Shown piece by piece: positions 35,248 to 43,950 of a stretch of 64,000 bases of DNA. The notes below the pieces were generated by a model. It did no database searches. It was not told where the DNA came from and saw only the letters and a program-made list of their open reading frames with translations. Position 1 is the first letter of the stretch; the number at the start of each line of letters is the position of its first letter. The position numbers were made by a program, and so were the translations under genes. The DNA lies in NCBI RefSeq assembly GCF_049856295.1, contig NZ_JBNDMZ010000006.1, positions 186,001 to 250,000 of the forward strand, written 5' to 3'. This DNA is from JB111 sp049856295 (GTDB lineage: Bacteria > Actinomycetota > Actinomycetes > Actinomycetales > Actinomycetaceae).

Positions 35248-35814
35248 TTACAGGAACTGGCTGGCGTCGAACGAGGCGAGCGGGATGACCCGGACGCGGG
35301 GGAGTGCGGTGGTGAAGGCGCGCACGTCGTCCTCGAGGTCGAAGATCTCCAGGCCGCGCGAGGTCAGGGCGGTGAGCTCGTGGTTGAGGAACTCGCGGAA
35401 GGCGAGGATGCCGACCCGGTGGCCGGCGTCGAGGAGGTCCTCCATCTGGGGGAGGAAGTCGCCGTCGTGGGAGACGAGGAGGACGTTGCCGTGGCCCTGC
35501 TCGAGGATCGCCTCGAGCATGCGCTGCACGCCGATGTCGACGACCTTCTCCGTGGTCGACCCGGCCAGCGGGATCGGCCGGTAGTCCATCGCGAGCAGCG
35601 CCTGGATGAACGACGTCGGCAGGTTGCCCGAGGTGGCGTTGAGGAAGAACAGGCCGCGCGCCTCGCCGCCCCATGCGTCGCCCGCGTGCGTGAGGACCCG
35701 GTCCCAGCGCGGCCGCTCCTCGGGGTTCGGGCGGTGGCCGAGGATGCTCACCCCCAGCGTGGCGTCGATGTTCTCGCCGTCGATGACGAGGTACGTGGTG
35801 GGGGCGTCGCTCAT
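35248..35814 (-). CDS. NYN/LabA-type (DUF88) putative ribonuclease
   Basis: A 188-residue PIN-like NYN-domain protein. The first acidic residue lies in YLVIDGENIDATLG at the N-terminus, further metal-binding candidates in STTEKVVDIGVQRM, and the third site in VLLVSHDGDFLPQMEDLLDAGHRVGIL, giving the usual set of conserved Asps. The C-terminus EIFDLEDDVRAFTTALPRVRV is short, so only the nuclease domain is present. Such proteins probably cut RNA with Mg2+ or Mn2+. It is followed downstream by the response-regulator gene after 58 bp; a functional link is not evident. An intergenic palindromic repeat lies upstream of its start. Confidence 0.88.
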   Translation of the reverse strand: MSDAPTTYLVIDGENIDATLGVSILGHRPNPEERPRWDRVLTHAGDAWGGEARGLFFLNATSGNLPTSFIQALLAMDYRPIPLAGSTTEKVVDIGVQRMLEAILEQGHGNVLLVSHDGDFLPQMEDLLDAGHRVGILAFREFLNHELTALTSRGLEIFDLEDDVRAFTTALPRVRVIPLASFDASQFL

Positions 35815-35926
35815 GAGGACAGGTTAGGCGTGGTGGGGGCGTGCGCGTGCCCGGGGTGGGTGCCGCGTGGGGCGGACCAGTGGGGGGACGGTGCGGGCGG
35901 GCGGTCGGCCACCGGCCATCGTGTGG

Positions 35927-36049
35927 CGAGATCAGGGGAGGCGGGCGAGAGACGGGGATTTTTCCCCGGGTCTCGGCCCACTTCCCCCGATCTCGTGACC
36001 CGGAGCCGCTGAGCACCCCTGATCTCGGCGAGCCTCCCCTGATCTCGGC
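35927..36049. repeat. Intergenic palindromic repeat element A
   Basis: CGAGATCAGGGGAGGC (35927-35942) and its perfect complement (36032-36047) flank a second hairpin (GAGACGGGGA ... TCCCCGGGTCTC near 35949-35975). CCCCTGATCTCGGC occurs twice, 20 bp apart (36016 and 36036), with a degenerate copy at 35983. Its core ATCTCGGCGAG is shared with element B at 49.9 kb. Confidence 0.65.
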
Positions 36050-36084
36050 AGCCGCGTGGCGGGCGGCCGGTCAGGAGCGCCCGG

Positions 36085-37551
36085 TCAGCGCACCGGTGCG
36101 GGCTGCTCGCGGTCCGTGGACCGACCGTCGCCGTCCGTGGCGGACCCGGCGTCGGCTCCCCGGTCGGCGCCGGCCCCCACAGCCACCTCGTCCTCGTCGC
36201 GGAAGAGGTCCTCGGCGTCGGCGGAGTCGTACTGCTCGCGATCGAGGATGCCCTCGCGGTGCGCCACGACGACCGGCACGAGCGCCTGACCGGCCACGTT
36301 GACCGCGGTGCGCCCCATGTCGAGGATCGGGTCGACGGCGAGGAGCAGGCCCACGCCCTCGAGCGGCAGGCCGAGCGTGGACAGCGTGAGGGTGAGCATG
36401 ACGGTCGCGCCCGTCATGCCGGCGGTCGCGGCCGAGCCGACCACGGAGACGAAGGCGATGAGCAGGTAGTCCGTCAGGCCGAGCGAGAGCCCGAAGAACT
36501 GGGCCACGAAGATCGCGGAGATCGCCGGGTAGATCGCGGCGCAGCCGTCCATCTTGGTGGTCGCGCCGAGCGGCACGGCGAACGACGAGTAGCCGCGCGG
36601 CACGCCGAGATTCCGCTCGGTCACGCGCTGCGTGAGGGGCAGGGTGCCGATCGACGAGCGCGAGACGAACGCCAGCTGGATCGCCGGCCAGGCGCCGCGG
36701 AAGTAGCGCAGGACGGACAGGCCGTGCGCGCGCAGGATGACGGGGTAGACGACGAGCAGCACGAGCAGCAGGCCGACGTAGATCGCGAGCGTGAACGTGC
36801 CCAGGCTCCCGATCGAGGTCCAGCCGTAGGTCGCGATGGCGTTGCCGATGAGTCCGACCGTCCCGATCGGGGCGAGGCGGATGACCCACCACAGGACCTT
36901 CTGCACGATCGCGAGCAGCGAGGCGGACACCGAGAGGAACGGCTCGGCCTTCTGCCCCACCTTGAGCGCGGCGATCCCGATGACGAGGGAGACGACGATG
37001 ATCTGCAGGACGTTGAAGCCCGGCGACGCGCCGACGCCGGTCACGGCCCCGTCCGCCGCCGTCTCGAGCCCGGCGTTGACCTCGAGCCCGAGGAAGTTCG
37101 CCGGGACGATGCCGGTGAGGAAGTCGAGCCAGCCGCCCTGACGCCCGGGGGCGGAGGCATCCTGGGCGTCGACGCCGGCGTTGCTGCCCGGCTGGAGCGC
37201 GAGGCCCAGGCCGATGCCGATGAGCACCGAGACGAGGGCGGTGATCGCGAACCAGATGAGCGTCTGAGCGGCGAGTCGGGCGCCGTTGGCGATGCCCCGC
37301 AGGTTGGCGATCGAGGTGACGATGGCGAGGAACACGAGCGGCGGGACGATCGCGCGCAGGAGTCCGACGAAGGTCGAGCCGATCGTGTCGAGCGTGGTCG
37401 TCAGGGCGTTGGGCTCGTCCTCGGGACCGGTCCCGAGCTCGAGGGCGAGCCAGCCGAGGAGGATGCCGGCGACGAGGCCGATGACGATCTGCGCGCTGAA
37501 GGACGGCAGCCGGAGGCGGCGCGCGGGCGCGGTGGTGGAGCGGGTGGACAC
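36085..37551 (-). CDS. SLC1/DAACS-family cation symporter, possibly for cystine
   Basis: A 488-residue sodium- or proton-coupled symporter of the glutamate/dicarboxylate/cystine family, with eight core helices and two re-entrant hairpins. The serine-rich hairpin 1 region is FVSRSSIGTLPLTQRV. Helix 7 reads ATTKMDGCAAIYPA in place of the glutamate-type NMDGT, closer to cystine-type members. Hairpin 2 and helix 8 are SVVGSAATAGMTGATVML and DPILDMGRTAVNVAGQALV. A 40-residue extracellular loop and an acidic C-terminal tail are extra. The GTG start has AAAGG upstream. An upstream short ORF resembling cysteine-responsive leader peptides supports a sulfur-compound substrate, but glutamate or dicarboxylates remain possible. 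Confidence 0.87.
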   Translation of the reverse strand: MSTRSTTAPARRLRLPSFSAQIVIGLVAGILLGWLALELGTGPEDEPNALTTTLDTIGSTFVGLLRAIVPPLVFLAIVTSIANLRGIANGARLAAQTLIWFAITALVSVLIGIGLGLALQPGSNAGVDAQDASAPGRQGGWLDFLTGIVPANFLGLEVNAGLETAADGAVTGVGASPGFNVLQIIVVSLVIGIAALKVGQKAEPFLSVSASLLAIVQKVLWWVIRLAPIGTVGLIGNAIATYGWTSIGSLGTFTLAIYVGLLLVLLVVYPVILRAHGLSVLRYFRGAWPAIQLAFVSRSSIGTLPLTQRVTERNLGVPRGYSSFAVPLGATTKMDGCAAIYPAISAIFVAQFFGLSLGLTDYLLIAFVSVVGSAATAGMTGATVMLTLTLSTLGLPLEGVGLLLAVDPILDMGRTAVNVAGQALVPVVVAHREGILDREQYDSADAEDLFRDEDEVAVGAGADRGADAGSATDGDGRSTDREQPAPVR

Positions 37552-38026
37552 AGGGGTGCCTTTCGTGGGGAGGGGGCGCGACGGCGCGCCTGCGCACGCC
37601 CGTGCGGGCGACGCGATGGGAGAGGTGCCGGTGGACCCGGGACCTCGGGCCGGCCGGGGTGGGCCCAGGCCTGGCGGTCAGCGCCGACGTACCGCGCGGG
37701 AGGGGGAGCGGCGGGTCAACGGACCGGCCGCGCGGGCACGGGCCGACACGAGCACGTCGAGCGCCGACCGAGGTCGACGTCGAGCCGCGCCGTGAGGTGC
37801 CAGAGGTTGCCCACCGATGCTCCCGGGTCGGGTCCGCGATGCGGACCAGGTAGTTGACGATTCACATACAAGCACACCCGACGGCGGACGGGAACCACCC
37901 GCACGGACCGTCCGCATCGTGGACAGGGCTCTGCCCGACGACGAACCCGGGGCGTCCGGTGCGGGACCGTGGTGTGCCAGGCGGCCGCGAGGAGCCGCCG
38001 GGGCGCCGGGCGATGAGGCGAGCGCC
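37552..38026. other. 475-bp intergenic leader region of the symporter
   Basis: It contains the short leader ORF (37716-37814) and an unusually AT-rich patch near 37850-37875 (TAGTTGACGATTCACATACA on the plus strand), which is probably the promoter region. GC-rich segments between the ORF and the symporter could fold into several hairpins. No other gene was seen. Confidence 0.5.
37716..37814 (-). CDS. Putative cysteine-type leader peptide upstream of the symporter
   Basis: A 32-residue ORF, GTG start, containing LTARLDVDLGRRSTCSCR. This resembles the actinobacterial leader-peptide pattern L-T-x-R-x-x-V-D-L-x-R-x-x-S-x-x-C-R found upstream of sulfur and cysteine genes. Cys codons TGC and TGT sit one codon apart near the end. 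GGGAG precedes the GTG by 5 nt, and an in-frame GTG farther up (37865) gives an alternative longer form. It ends 164 nt before the symporter start. Ribosome stalling at the Cys codons when cysteine is scarce would raise symporter expression (inference). Confidence 0.55.
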   Translation of the reverse strand: MGNLWHLTARLDVDLGRRSTCSCRPVPARPVR

Positions 38027-38785
38027 TCAGTTCTCGTCGTCGGCAGGGGTGGCCGTGCCACCGGCTGATCCGCCGCTGCTGCCGCCCGCTCCGCCGAGGT
38101 AGTACGGCGACAGCGCCGAGGTGCGCTCCGCCAGCAGCGCCGCGCAGGTGTCGGTCCGCACGATCCGGCCGCGGTGCATGACGTGGGCGATGCTCCCCAC
38201 GGCGAGCGCGATCTCGACGAACTGCTCGACGAGCAGGATCCCGACGCCGGACGCCGCCAGCTCGACCAGCGCGTCGACGAGGGTGCGCACCATCTGCGGC
38301 GCCAGGCCGAGGGAGAGCTCGTCGACCATGAGGACGGTCGGCCGGGTCGCGAGCGCGCGGGCGACGACGAGCATCTGCTGCTCCCCGCCCGAGAGCAGTC
38401 CGGCGCGCACGTCGCGCCGTTCGGCGAGCCGCGGGAAGAGGTCGAAGGCCCGCTCGAGGGCGGACCCGGACCGGTCGACGACGACGAGGTTCTGCGCCAC
38501 CGTGAGCCTGGAGAACACGCTGCGGCCCTGCTCGGCGTAGCCGAGGCCGGCGCGCGCCCGGCGGTGGACGGCCAGTCGGTCGATCCGCCGCCCGCCGAGC
38601 GCGACCGTCCCGGACGCGGCGGGGAGCATGCCGGCGATCCCGTCGAGCAGCGTGGTCTTGCCGGCGCCGTTCGCGCCGAGCAGCACCGTGATCTCGCCGC
38701 GGGGAACGACGAGGTCGACGTCCCGGCAGATCGTCAGGTCGCCGCGCTGGACGGTCAGCGCCTCCACCTCGAGCCCGTCGCTCAT
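38027..38785 (-). CDS. livF: Branched-chain amino acid-type ABC transporter ATPase LivF
   Basis: A 252-residue ABC ATPase. Walker A is LLGANGAGKTTLLDGIAGM, the Q-loop GYAEQGRSVF, the signature LLSGGEQQMLVVARAL, Walker B VLMVDELSLGLAPQM (with Leu after the Glu, as is typical of LivF) and the switch region VGILLVEQFVEIAL. The last about 20 residues are a Gly/Ser-rich tail. It is the last gene of the liv operon, and its ATG overlaps the stop of the permease-ATPase fusion (ATGA). It pairs with the ATPase half of that fusion to power import of branched-chain or related amino acids or amides. Confidence 0.92.
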   Translation of the reverse strand: MSDGLEVEALTVQRGDLTICRDVDLVVPRGEITVLLGANGAGKTTLLDGIAGMLPAASGTVALGGRRIDRLAVHRRARAGLGYAEQGRSVFSRLTVAQNLVVVDRSGSALERAFDLFPRLAERRDVRAGLLSGGEQQMLVVARALATRPTVLMVDELSLGLAPQMVRTLVDALVELAASGVGILLVEQFVEIALAVGSIAHVMHRGRIVRTDTCAALLAERTSALSPYYLGGAGGSSGGSAGGTATPADDEN

Positions 38786-40593
38786 GCCGTCGCCTCCGTC
38801 CCGAGGTAGGCGGCCACCACGCGGGGGTCGTCGAGCACGTCCGCCACGGGTCCGCTCGCGATCACGTGCCCGTCGTCGAGCGCGGTGGCGCGGGTGGCCG
38901 CCGCCCGCACGAACTCCATGTCGTGCTCGATGAGGAGGGTCGCGCAGCCGAGCTCGGCGGGGATGCGGTGGACCCGGTCGGCCAGCGCGCGGCTCTCGGC
39001 CTCCCCGAGCCCGGCCGCGGGCTCGTCGAGCAGGAGCACGCGGGGGCCCGAGGCGAGCGCCCCGCCGATCTCGAGGATGCGGCGCGACCCGGCGTCCATC
39101 AGCCGGATCGGCACGTCGGCGTCCGGCAGCCCGAGGAACTCCGTGACCCGCGCGGCCCGGTCCGCGCCCGCGCGCCCGCCGGCCAGCCGCAGGTACTGCC
39201 CGACGGTGAGGCCGTCGATCGCGTGCCCGTGCTGGAACGTGCGGCGCAGACCGAGCCGGGCGCGGGCCCGGGCGGACAGGGCGTCGACGGGCGCCGCGCC
39301 GAGGCGCACCTCGCCGTCGTAGGCGGGGAGGAAGCCGGTGACGGCGTCGACGAGGGTCGACTTGCCCGCGCCGTTCGAGCCGATGAGCGCGTGCACGCCC
39401 GCCGGGTCGAGGCGCAGGGAGACGTCGTCGAGGATCGTCGCGCCCCCGAGCCGCACCGTCAGGCCGGCCACCTCGAGGGCGGGCCCCCGGTCGGTCGCGT
39501 CCGCCGACCGGATGGGCGAGGTGGCGGGGTGCGGCGTCGTCGTGCGGGGACCGTCCGTCAGGGGTCCATCTGCCGCGGCCACGTCCGCCACGGTGGTCGG
39601 CGACGTCGAGGGGCGCGGCGTCGTCGGCCCCGGGAGGTCGCAGGTCAGCCGCCTGCCGCGCACGGCACGCGTCTCGAGGCGGTCGCTCACCTGCTCCATG
39701 ATCCCGCCGTTGCCCTGGCGCAGGACCTCGAAGGCGCCGAGGGCCATGAGCGCGTCGGCGGCGTCGAGGGGGAGGCCGACGCGGCGCAGGAGCTCGGGGA
39801 CGAACACCGAGAACACGCCCGCGAGGACGGCGCCGCCGAGGACCGCCGCACCGCACAGGACCGCGGTGACGAGGTGGACCATCGAGGTCATCGGCGAGAA
39901 CACGGCCGGCGTGAGCAGCCCGTACTGCCCGGCGAGCAGCCCGCCCGCGAGCCCGGCGATGAGGGCCGCCCACATGAACGCGCTCGCCTTCGCGCCGCCG
40001 ACCCGGACGCCGAGGGCCGCCGCCGCGCGTTCGCTCTCGCGGACCGCCGACCAGCCGAGCCCGTGGCGCGACCGGCCGAGCGCGGAGAGACCGAGCTGCG
40101 CGAGCGCGAGGAGGACCCAGCACAGGGCGAAGAACCAGCGCGGGTCGCCGAACGGGTCGGCGGGCAGGACCGGCGTGCCCGAGCCGACGCCGGGGAAGCT
40201 GCCCTGGCGCAGCACGAGGTCGAGCGCGGTGGCGAACCCGAGGGTGACGACGGCCAGCTCGACGCCGCGGATCCGGGCGGTGGCCAGCCCGATGACGAGG
40301 CCGACCGGCGCCGCGACGAGCCCCCCGGCGAGCACGAGGAGCGGGAACGGGAGGTCGGGCACGGCGAGCGCGAGCCACGAGGTCACCCAGCCGCCGATCG
40401 CGGCGAACGACATCTGGCACAGCGTGATGAGGCCGGTCCGGTTCGTCAGCACGCCGATGCTGCGCGCGACCAGCGCCGTGATCGCCACCGTGCTCAGCAG
40501 GTAGACCCAGTAGACGGGCAGGACGAGCCCGAGGACCACGAGCACGACGACGAGGAGCGCGGTGGCGACCGTGCGGACGTCAGCGAGGCGCAT
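38782..40593 (-). CDS. Fused LivM permease and LivG ATPase
   Basis: A 603-residue fusion. Residues 1-300 are a LivM-type permease with about eight to ten helices (YWVYLLSTVAITALVARSIGVLTNRTGLITLCQMSFAAIGG and the coupling segment SRHGLGWSAVRESERAAAALGV). A Thr/Pro/Asp-rich linker covers about residues 310-360. Residues 365-603 are a LivG-type ATPase: Walker A GSNGAGKST near 405, RRTFQHGHAIDGLTVGQYL, the weak signature DAGSRRILEIGGAL in place of LSGGQ, Walker B VLLLDEPAAGLGEAE and IEHDMEFV. The degenerate signature is notable for ATP binding at the shared interface. The start overlaps livH by 14 bp. Confidence 0.9.
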   Translation of the reverse strand: MRLADVRTVATALLVVVLVVLGLVLPVYWVYLLSTVAITALVARSIGVLTNRTGLITLCQMSFAAIGGWVTSWLALAVPDLPFPLLVLAGGLVAAPVGLVIGLATARIRGVELAVVTLGFATALDLVLRQGSFPGVGSGTPVLPADPFGDPRWFFALCWVLLALAQLGLSALGRSRHGLGWSAVRESERAAAALGVRVGGAKASAFMWAALIAGLAGGLLAGQYGLLTPAVFSPMTSMVHLVTAVLCGAAVLGGAVLAGVFSVFVPELLRRVGLPLDAADALMALGAFEVLRQGNGGIMEQVSDRLETRAVRGRRLTCDLPGPTTPRPSTSPTTVADVAAADGPLTDGPRTTTPHPATSPIRSADATDRGPALEVAGLTVRLGGATILDDVSLRLDPAGVHALIGSNGAGKSTLVDAVTGFLPAYDGEVRLGAAPVDALSARARARLGLRRTFQHGHAIDGLTVGQYLRLAGGRAGADRAARVTEFLGLPDADVPIRLMDAGSRRILEIGGALASGPRVLLLDEPAAGLGEAESRALADRVHRIPAELGCATLLIEHDMEFVRAAATRATALDDGHVIASGPVADVLDDPRVVAAYLGTEATA

Positions 40594-41437
40594 CCCAGAC
40601 CTCCCGCCTGCGCAGCCACATGAGGGCCACCGCGATGATGAGGAACGGGATCGCGCCCCGGTACTCGGCGATCGCGTCGATCCGGGAGCCGGCCCCCTCG
40701 ACCGCCCCGACGGCGAGGCCCCCGAGCACGGCGATCCACACGCGGCTGAACGCGCCGAGCAGCGCGGCGGCCAGGGCCGGGACCACGAGGAAGGACATCG
40801 ACTCGAACGTGGGGTTGCGGGTGGGGGCGACGAGCAGGAGCGCGAGGGTGGAGAGCACGCCGGTCGTGGCCCAGACGATCACCGCGAGGCGGCGCGAGTC
40901 GATCCCGAGCAGCTGGACGGTCACCGGGCGCTCGGACATGGCCTCGAGGCGCAGGCCGGTCTGCGAGTGGCGCAGCAGGAGGGTGAGGGCGCCCGCGATC
41001 GCGACGGTGAGCACGAGGGCGACCACGGTGGTGAGCGAGACCCGCACCCCGGCGACGTCGAACATGACGTCCGGGACGAGGCTCGGCATCACCCGGGGCG
41101 AGTCGCCGAACATCCGGAAGCCGGCGGTGAGGAGCACGACGAGGAGGACCACGGTGACGACCGCCCGCACGGTGACGGACGGCTCGCCGAACCAGCGGGC
41201 CATCACCCAGCCGGCGAACCCGGCCACGACGCCGGAGACCGCGAGGCCGCCGAGCGCGGCGAGGGGGAGCGGCACGCCCGAGCCGATCAGTGCGTAGCAG
41301 AGGTACGCGCCGACGGCGCCGAGCGCGGCCTGCCCGAAGTTGAGCACGCCGACCAGGCGGTACAGCACCACCACGCAGACCGCGAGGATCGCGTAGGCGG
41401 AGCCGGACACGAGCCCGGAGACGACGCCGTCGAGCAT
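40580..41437 (-). CDS. livH: Branched-chain amino acid-type ABC permease LivH
   Basis: A 285-residue membrane protein with eight hydrophobic segments and the LivH landmarks GSAYAILAVCVVVLYRLVGVLNFGQAALGAVGAYL near the N-terminus and LRLEAMSERPVTVQLLGIDSRRL in the coupling loop. It is expected to form the translocation channel with the LivM half of the downstream fusion. The ATG at 41437 lies 64 bp downstream of the binding-protein stop, and its 3' end overlaps the next start by 14 bp, so it is in the same operon. The substrate specificity is set by the binding protein and cannot be read from this gene. Confidence 0.92.
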   Translation of the reverse strand: MLDGVVSGLVSGSAYAILAVCVVVLYRLVGVLNFGQAALGAVGAYLCYALIGSGVPLPLAALGGLAVSGVVAGFAGWVMARWFGEPSVTVRAVVTVVLLVVLLTAGFRMFGDSPRVMPSLVPDVMFDVAGVRVSLTTVVALVLTVAIAGALTLLLRHSQTGLRLEAMSERPVTVQLLGIDSRRLAVIVWATTGVLSTLALLLVAPTRNPTFESMSFLVVPALAAALLGAFSRVWIAVLGGLAVGAVEGAGSRIDAIAEYRGAIPFLIIAVALMWLRRREVWDAPR

Positions 41438-41501
41438 CAGCGGGTCCTGGCCGCCGTCGCCGAGGGCTCCCGGGTCGAGGAGGCCCCCCGCGCCGCGGGT
41501 G

Positions 41502-42683
41502 TCACGGGAGGCGCACCCAGTCGCTGACGGTCTCCCAGCCCTCCTCGGTGGCCTGGACCATCATGCTCGAGCGGTTGGGGTTGTGCTCGGTCGCGTCGCC
41601 GAAGGTGAAGGGCATGCCCATGAGCGGGTGCTCGATCTCGTCGAGCGCGCGGAACGCCTCGGTCACCGACTCGTTGGTGATCTCGCCGTCGATGCCCTCG
41701 AGCACCTCGACGAGGACCTCGGCGGCCACGTAGCCGCCCATCGACAGCGAGGTGAGCGGGACGTCGGCGTCGGTGAGCGTGGTGCGCCAGCCCTCGAGGC
41801 CCGGGGCGTCCCCGGTGTAGGGCAGGAACTCGGAGTTCGCGTAGAGGCCGAGCGTGCCCTGCTCCGCGAGGGACTCCTGGACGCTCACGCTGTAGGCCGA
41901 GGTGAGGGTGAGCCAGTCGATCTGGTCGAGCAGGCCCTGCTGGTCGACGGCGTTCATGAAGGCCACCGCGACCGGCTCGTTGGAGTTGAAGACGACCGCC
42001 TCGCAGCCCGCGTCGCGCACGGCGAGGATGGCCGGCGTCGGGTCGTCGCCGAGGACCACCGAGGTGTCGACGTGCGGGGCCTCGGAGCCGGTGTCCGCCT
42101 CCCACCGCTCGATGAGCTCGAGGTAGGGCTCCGTGAGGCCGGCGCTCTCCTGGATGACCGGGCACACGCGGTCGTGGCCGAGGTCCTCCGACGCGAAGTG
42201 GAGCAGGGCCTCGTACCCGCGGATCGTGCCGTTGTTGACCGGCGCGATGTTGGCCGACTCGAAGCACGACGGCTCGACCCCGGTCCCGGAGATCGCCACC
42301 ACGTCCCGCTGCGCGTAGAACGCGGCGTTCGCGCTGCACTCGACGAGGCTCGCGGAGCCGGCGAAGGCGACGACGCCGCTCTCGTCGACGAGGCGCCGCG
42401 CGGCCTGGCTCGCCTGCGCGGGGTCTCCGCCGTCGTCCTCGGAGACGAGCTCGATCATCCGGCCGTCGATGCCGCCCTCGGCGTTGACGCGCTCGAAGAC
42501 GGCCTCGGCAGCGGCGGGCACCTCGGGGAACGGGGCGGGGCCGGTGATGGAGCTGACCGCACCGACCCGGATCGGGTCGCCCTCCGCGCCGTCGTCGTCA
42601 CCGCCGGAGCAGGCGGCCAGGGTGAGCGCCGCGGTGGCGGCGAGCGCGAGAAGCGTGGTCGTGCTGCGTGTGCGGGACGTCAT
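41502..42683 (-). CDS. Periplasmic-type amino acid/amide-binding lipoprotein (LivK-like)
   Basis: A 393-residue substrate-binding protein. The signal peptide ends in lipobox LTLAAC (Cys near residue 25), so it is anchored outside the membrane. The Peripla_BP_6 fold is recognisable: IRVGAVSSITGPAPFPEVPAAAEAVFERVNAEGGIDGR at the start and DDGGDPAQASQAARRLVDESGVVAFAG next. The ligand region SASLVECSANAAFY contains a Cys, and CFESANIAPVN another, possibly a disulfide. It delivers its ligand to the LivH/LivM permeases. The ligand class (branched-chain amino acid, amide, urea or other) is not determined. AAGGAG precedes the ATG. Confidence 0.9.
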   Translation of the reverse strand: MTSRTRSTTTLLALAATAALTLAACSGGDDDGAEGDPIRVGAVSSITGPAPFPEVPAAAEAVFERVNAEGGIDGRMIELVSEDDGGDPAQASQAARRLVDESGVVAFAGSASLVECSANAAFYAQRDVVAISGTGVEPSCFESANIAPVNNGTIRGYEALLHFASEDLGHDRVCPVIQESAGLTEPYLELIERWEADTGSEAPHVDTSVVLGDDPTPAILAVRDAGCEAVVFNSNEPVAVAFMNAVDQQGLLDQIDWLTLTSAYSVSVQESLAEQGTLGLYANSEFLPYTGDAPGLEGWRTTLTDADVPLTSLSMGGYVAAEVLVEVLEGIDGEITNESVTEAFRALDEIEHPLMGMPFTFGDATEHNPNRSSMMVQATEEGWETVSDWVRLP

Positions 42684-42790
42684 CGTGCGGGGGACTCCTT
42701 GTGCCTCGGCATGCCTGTGGCCGCCGGATCCGCTCCGCTGCGGGCCGGCCCGACGGACGGCTGTGCGTCCCGCGCGCCACCTTCGTCCCG

Positions 42791-42819
42791 ATTGTCACAA
42801 CTTTGGGGACGGTGGACAA
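42791..42819 (-). promoter_or_regulatory. Promoter of the liv operon
   Basis: On the minus strand TTGTCC (42819-42814), a 17-bp spacer and GACAAT (42796-42791) form a good sigma-70-like match in an AT-richer patch, about 108 nt before the binding-protein ATG. Confidence 0.65.
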
Positions 42820-42893
42820 CCGGTACTGCGGAAGGTGAGACGACGGGGCGTCGGGGCGGCGTAGCGCTGGAGGACCGTGACGAGGTGCCGAGA

Positions 42894-42936
42894 CCACGAG
42901 GCGCCCGTGACCTCGACGGTCACGGGCGCCTCGTGG
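42894..42936 (-). terminator. Long hairpin terminator after pspA
   Basis: A perfect 18-bp stem (CCACGAGGCGCCCGTGAC and complement) with a 7-nt loop, 50 nt beyond the pspA stop on the minus strand. Confidence 0.75.
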
Positions 42937-42986
42937 GTGGTCGCCGGCCGGATCCCCTGCGTGCCGGGGTCCGGGCGGGCAGAGCC

Positions 42987-43805
42987 TCAGTAGGCCGTGC
43001 GGTCCTCGGCCTGCGGCTCGTTCGTCGCGGCGTCGCCGGGGACGTACTCGCCGGAGTCGGACCCGGCGTCGGCGGTGATCGCCTGCGGCGAGCGACCGGC
43101 CTTGAGCGCGGCGAGGCGGGCGTCGATCTCCATGTCCTTGCTGTGGTCGGCCAGCTCGGCGAACTGGTCCTCGATCGAGCCGGCGTTGATCTCGGCCTGC
43201 CCGGCCACGTAGGCCTCCTCGCGGCGGACCTGGTCCTCGAAGCGGGAGATCTCGCTGGTCGGGTCGAGCACGTTGATCGACGAGATCGCGCCCTGGACCT
43301 GCTTCTGCGCGGCGGCCGACTTCTGACGGGCCACGAGCTGGTCGCGCTTGCCCTTGAGCTCCTCGAGCTTGCCGCGCATCTGCACGAGCCCGGCCTTGAG
43401 CTTCTCGACGACCTCGTTCTGCGAGTCGATCATCGGCTTGGCGGACTGGGCCTCGCCCTCGGCGGTGATCTGCTTGTTGAGCGCGATCTTGGCGAGGTTG
43501 TCGAACTTCGACGCGCCGGCGGCGTCCCCGGAGGTGCGCAGCTCCTCGGCCTTGTTCGAGGCGGCGAGCGCCTTCTGGCCCCAGTCGCGGGCGTCGCGGA
43601 CGTCCTCCTGGTAGTCGCGCTCGGCGAGGCGCAGGTTGCCGATGGTCACGGCCACGGCGTCCTCGGCCTCCTTGATGGAGCTCGTGTAGTCGCGCACCAT
43701 CTGGTCCAGCATCTTCTGCGGGTCCTCGGCGCGGTCCAGCAGCGCGTTGATGTTCGCGCGCGTCAGCTGGGCGATGCGCCCGAGGATGCTCTGCTTCTCA
43801 GCCAT
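42987..43805 (-). CDS. pspA: PspA/IM30 (Vipp1) family envelope-stress protein
   Basis: A 272-residue, almost entirely alpha-helical protein of the ESCRT-III-like PspA/Vipp1 family. The amphipathic membrane-binding helix is SILGRIAQLTRANINALLD, followed by AEDPQKMLDQMVRDYTSSIKEAEDAVA and long coiled-coil helices to about residue 230. The last about 40 residues are an acidic tail containing SDSGEYVPGD and EDRTAY. It polymerises on damaged membranes to preserve the proton-motive force. The frame stays open upstream, but the ATG at 43805 gives the family N-terminus and has GGGAGA just before it. It follows a TPM-domain gene on the same strand, a frequent actinobacterial pairing. Confidence 0.94.
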   Translation of the reverse strand: MAEKQSILGRIAQLTRANINALLDRAEDPQKMLDQMVRDYTSSIKEAEDAVAVTIGNLRLAERDYQEDVRDARDWGQKALAASNKAEELRTSGDAAGASKFDNLAKIALNKQITAEGEAQSAKPMIDSQNEVVEKLKAGLVQMRGKLEELKGKRDQLVARQKSAAAQKQVQGAISSINVLDPTSEISRFEDQVRREEAYVAGQAEINAGSIEDQFAELADHSKDMEIDARLAALKAGRSPQAITADAGSDSGEYVPGDAATNEPQAEDRTAY

Positions 43806-43950
43806 GTGATCTCCCTGTCGGTGGTGTCGCGATTGTCGGTCGTACCTACCGCGCCGCGTTCGCGACGCCGTCTGTCGGGGCCGGCTGGTGCCGGCCGGTC
43901 GTGGGGCCGGGACGGTCACGGCCCGGCCGGGGGTCGGTCGACGACGCCGG

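Larger units (their letters stand above)
42684..42986. other. 303-bp divided region: liv promoter and pspA terminator
   Basis: It contains a good minus-strand promoter for the liv operon (42791-42819) and the pspA terminator hairpin (42894-42936). No gene or RNA was seen between them. Confidence 0.6.

Noticed and set aside
37678..38061. A 127-codon minus-strand frame after the symporter leader
   Set aside because: Pro/Arg/Ser-rich with no motif; it overlaps the livF coding end in another frame.
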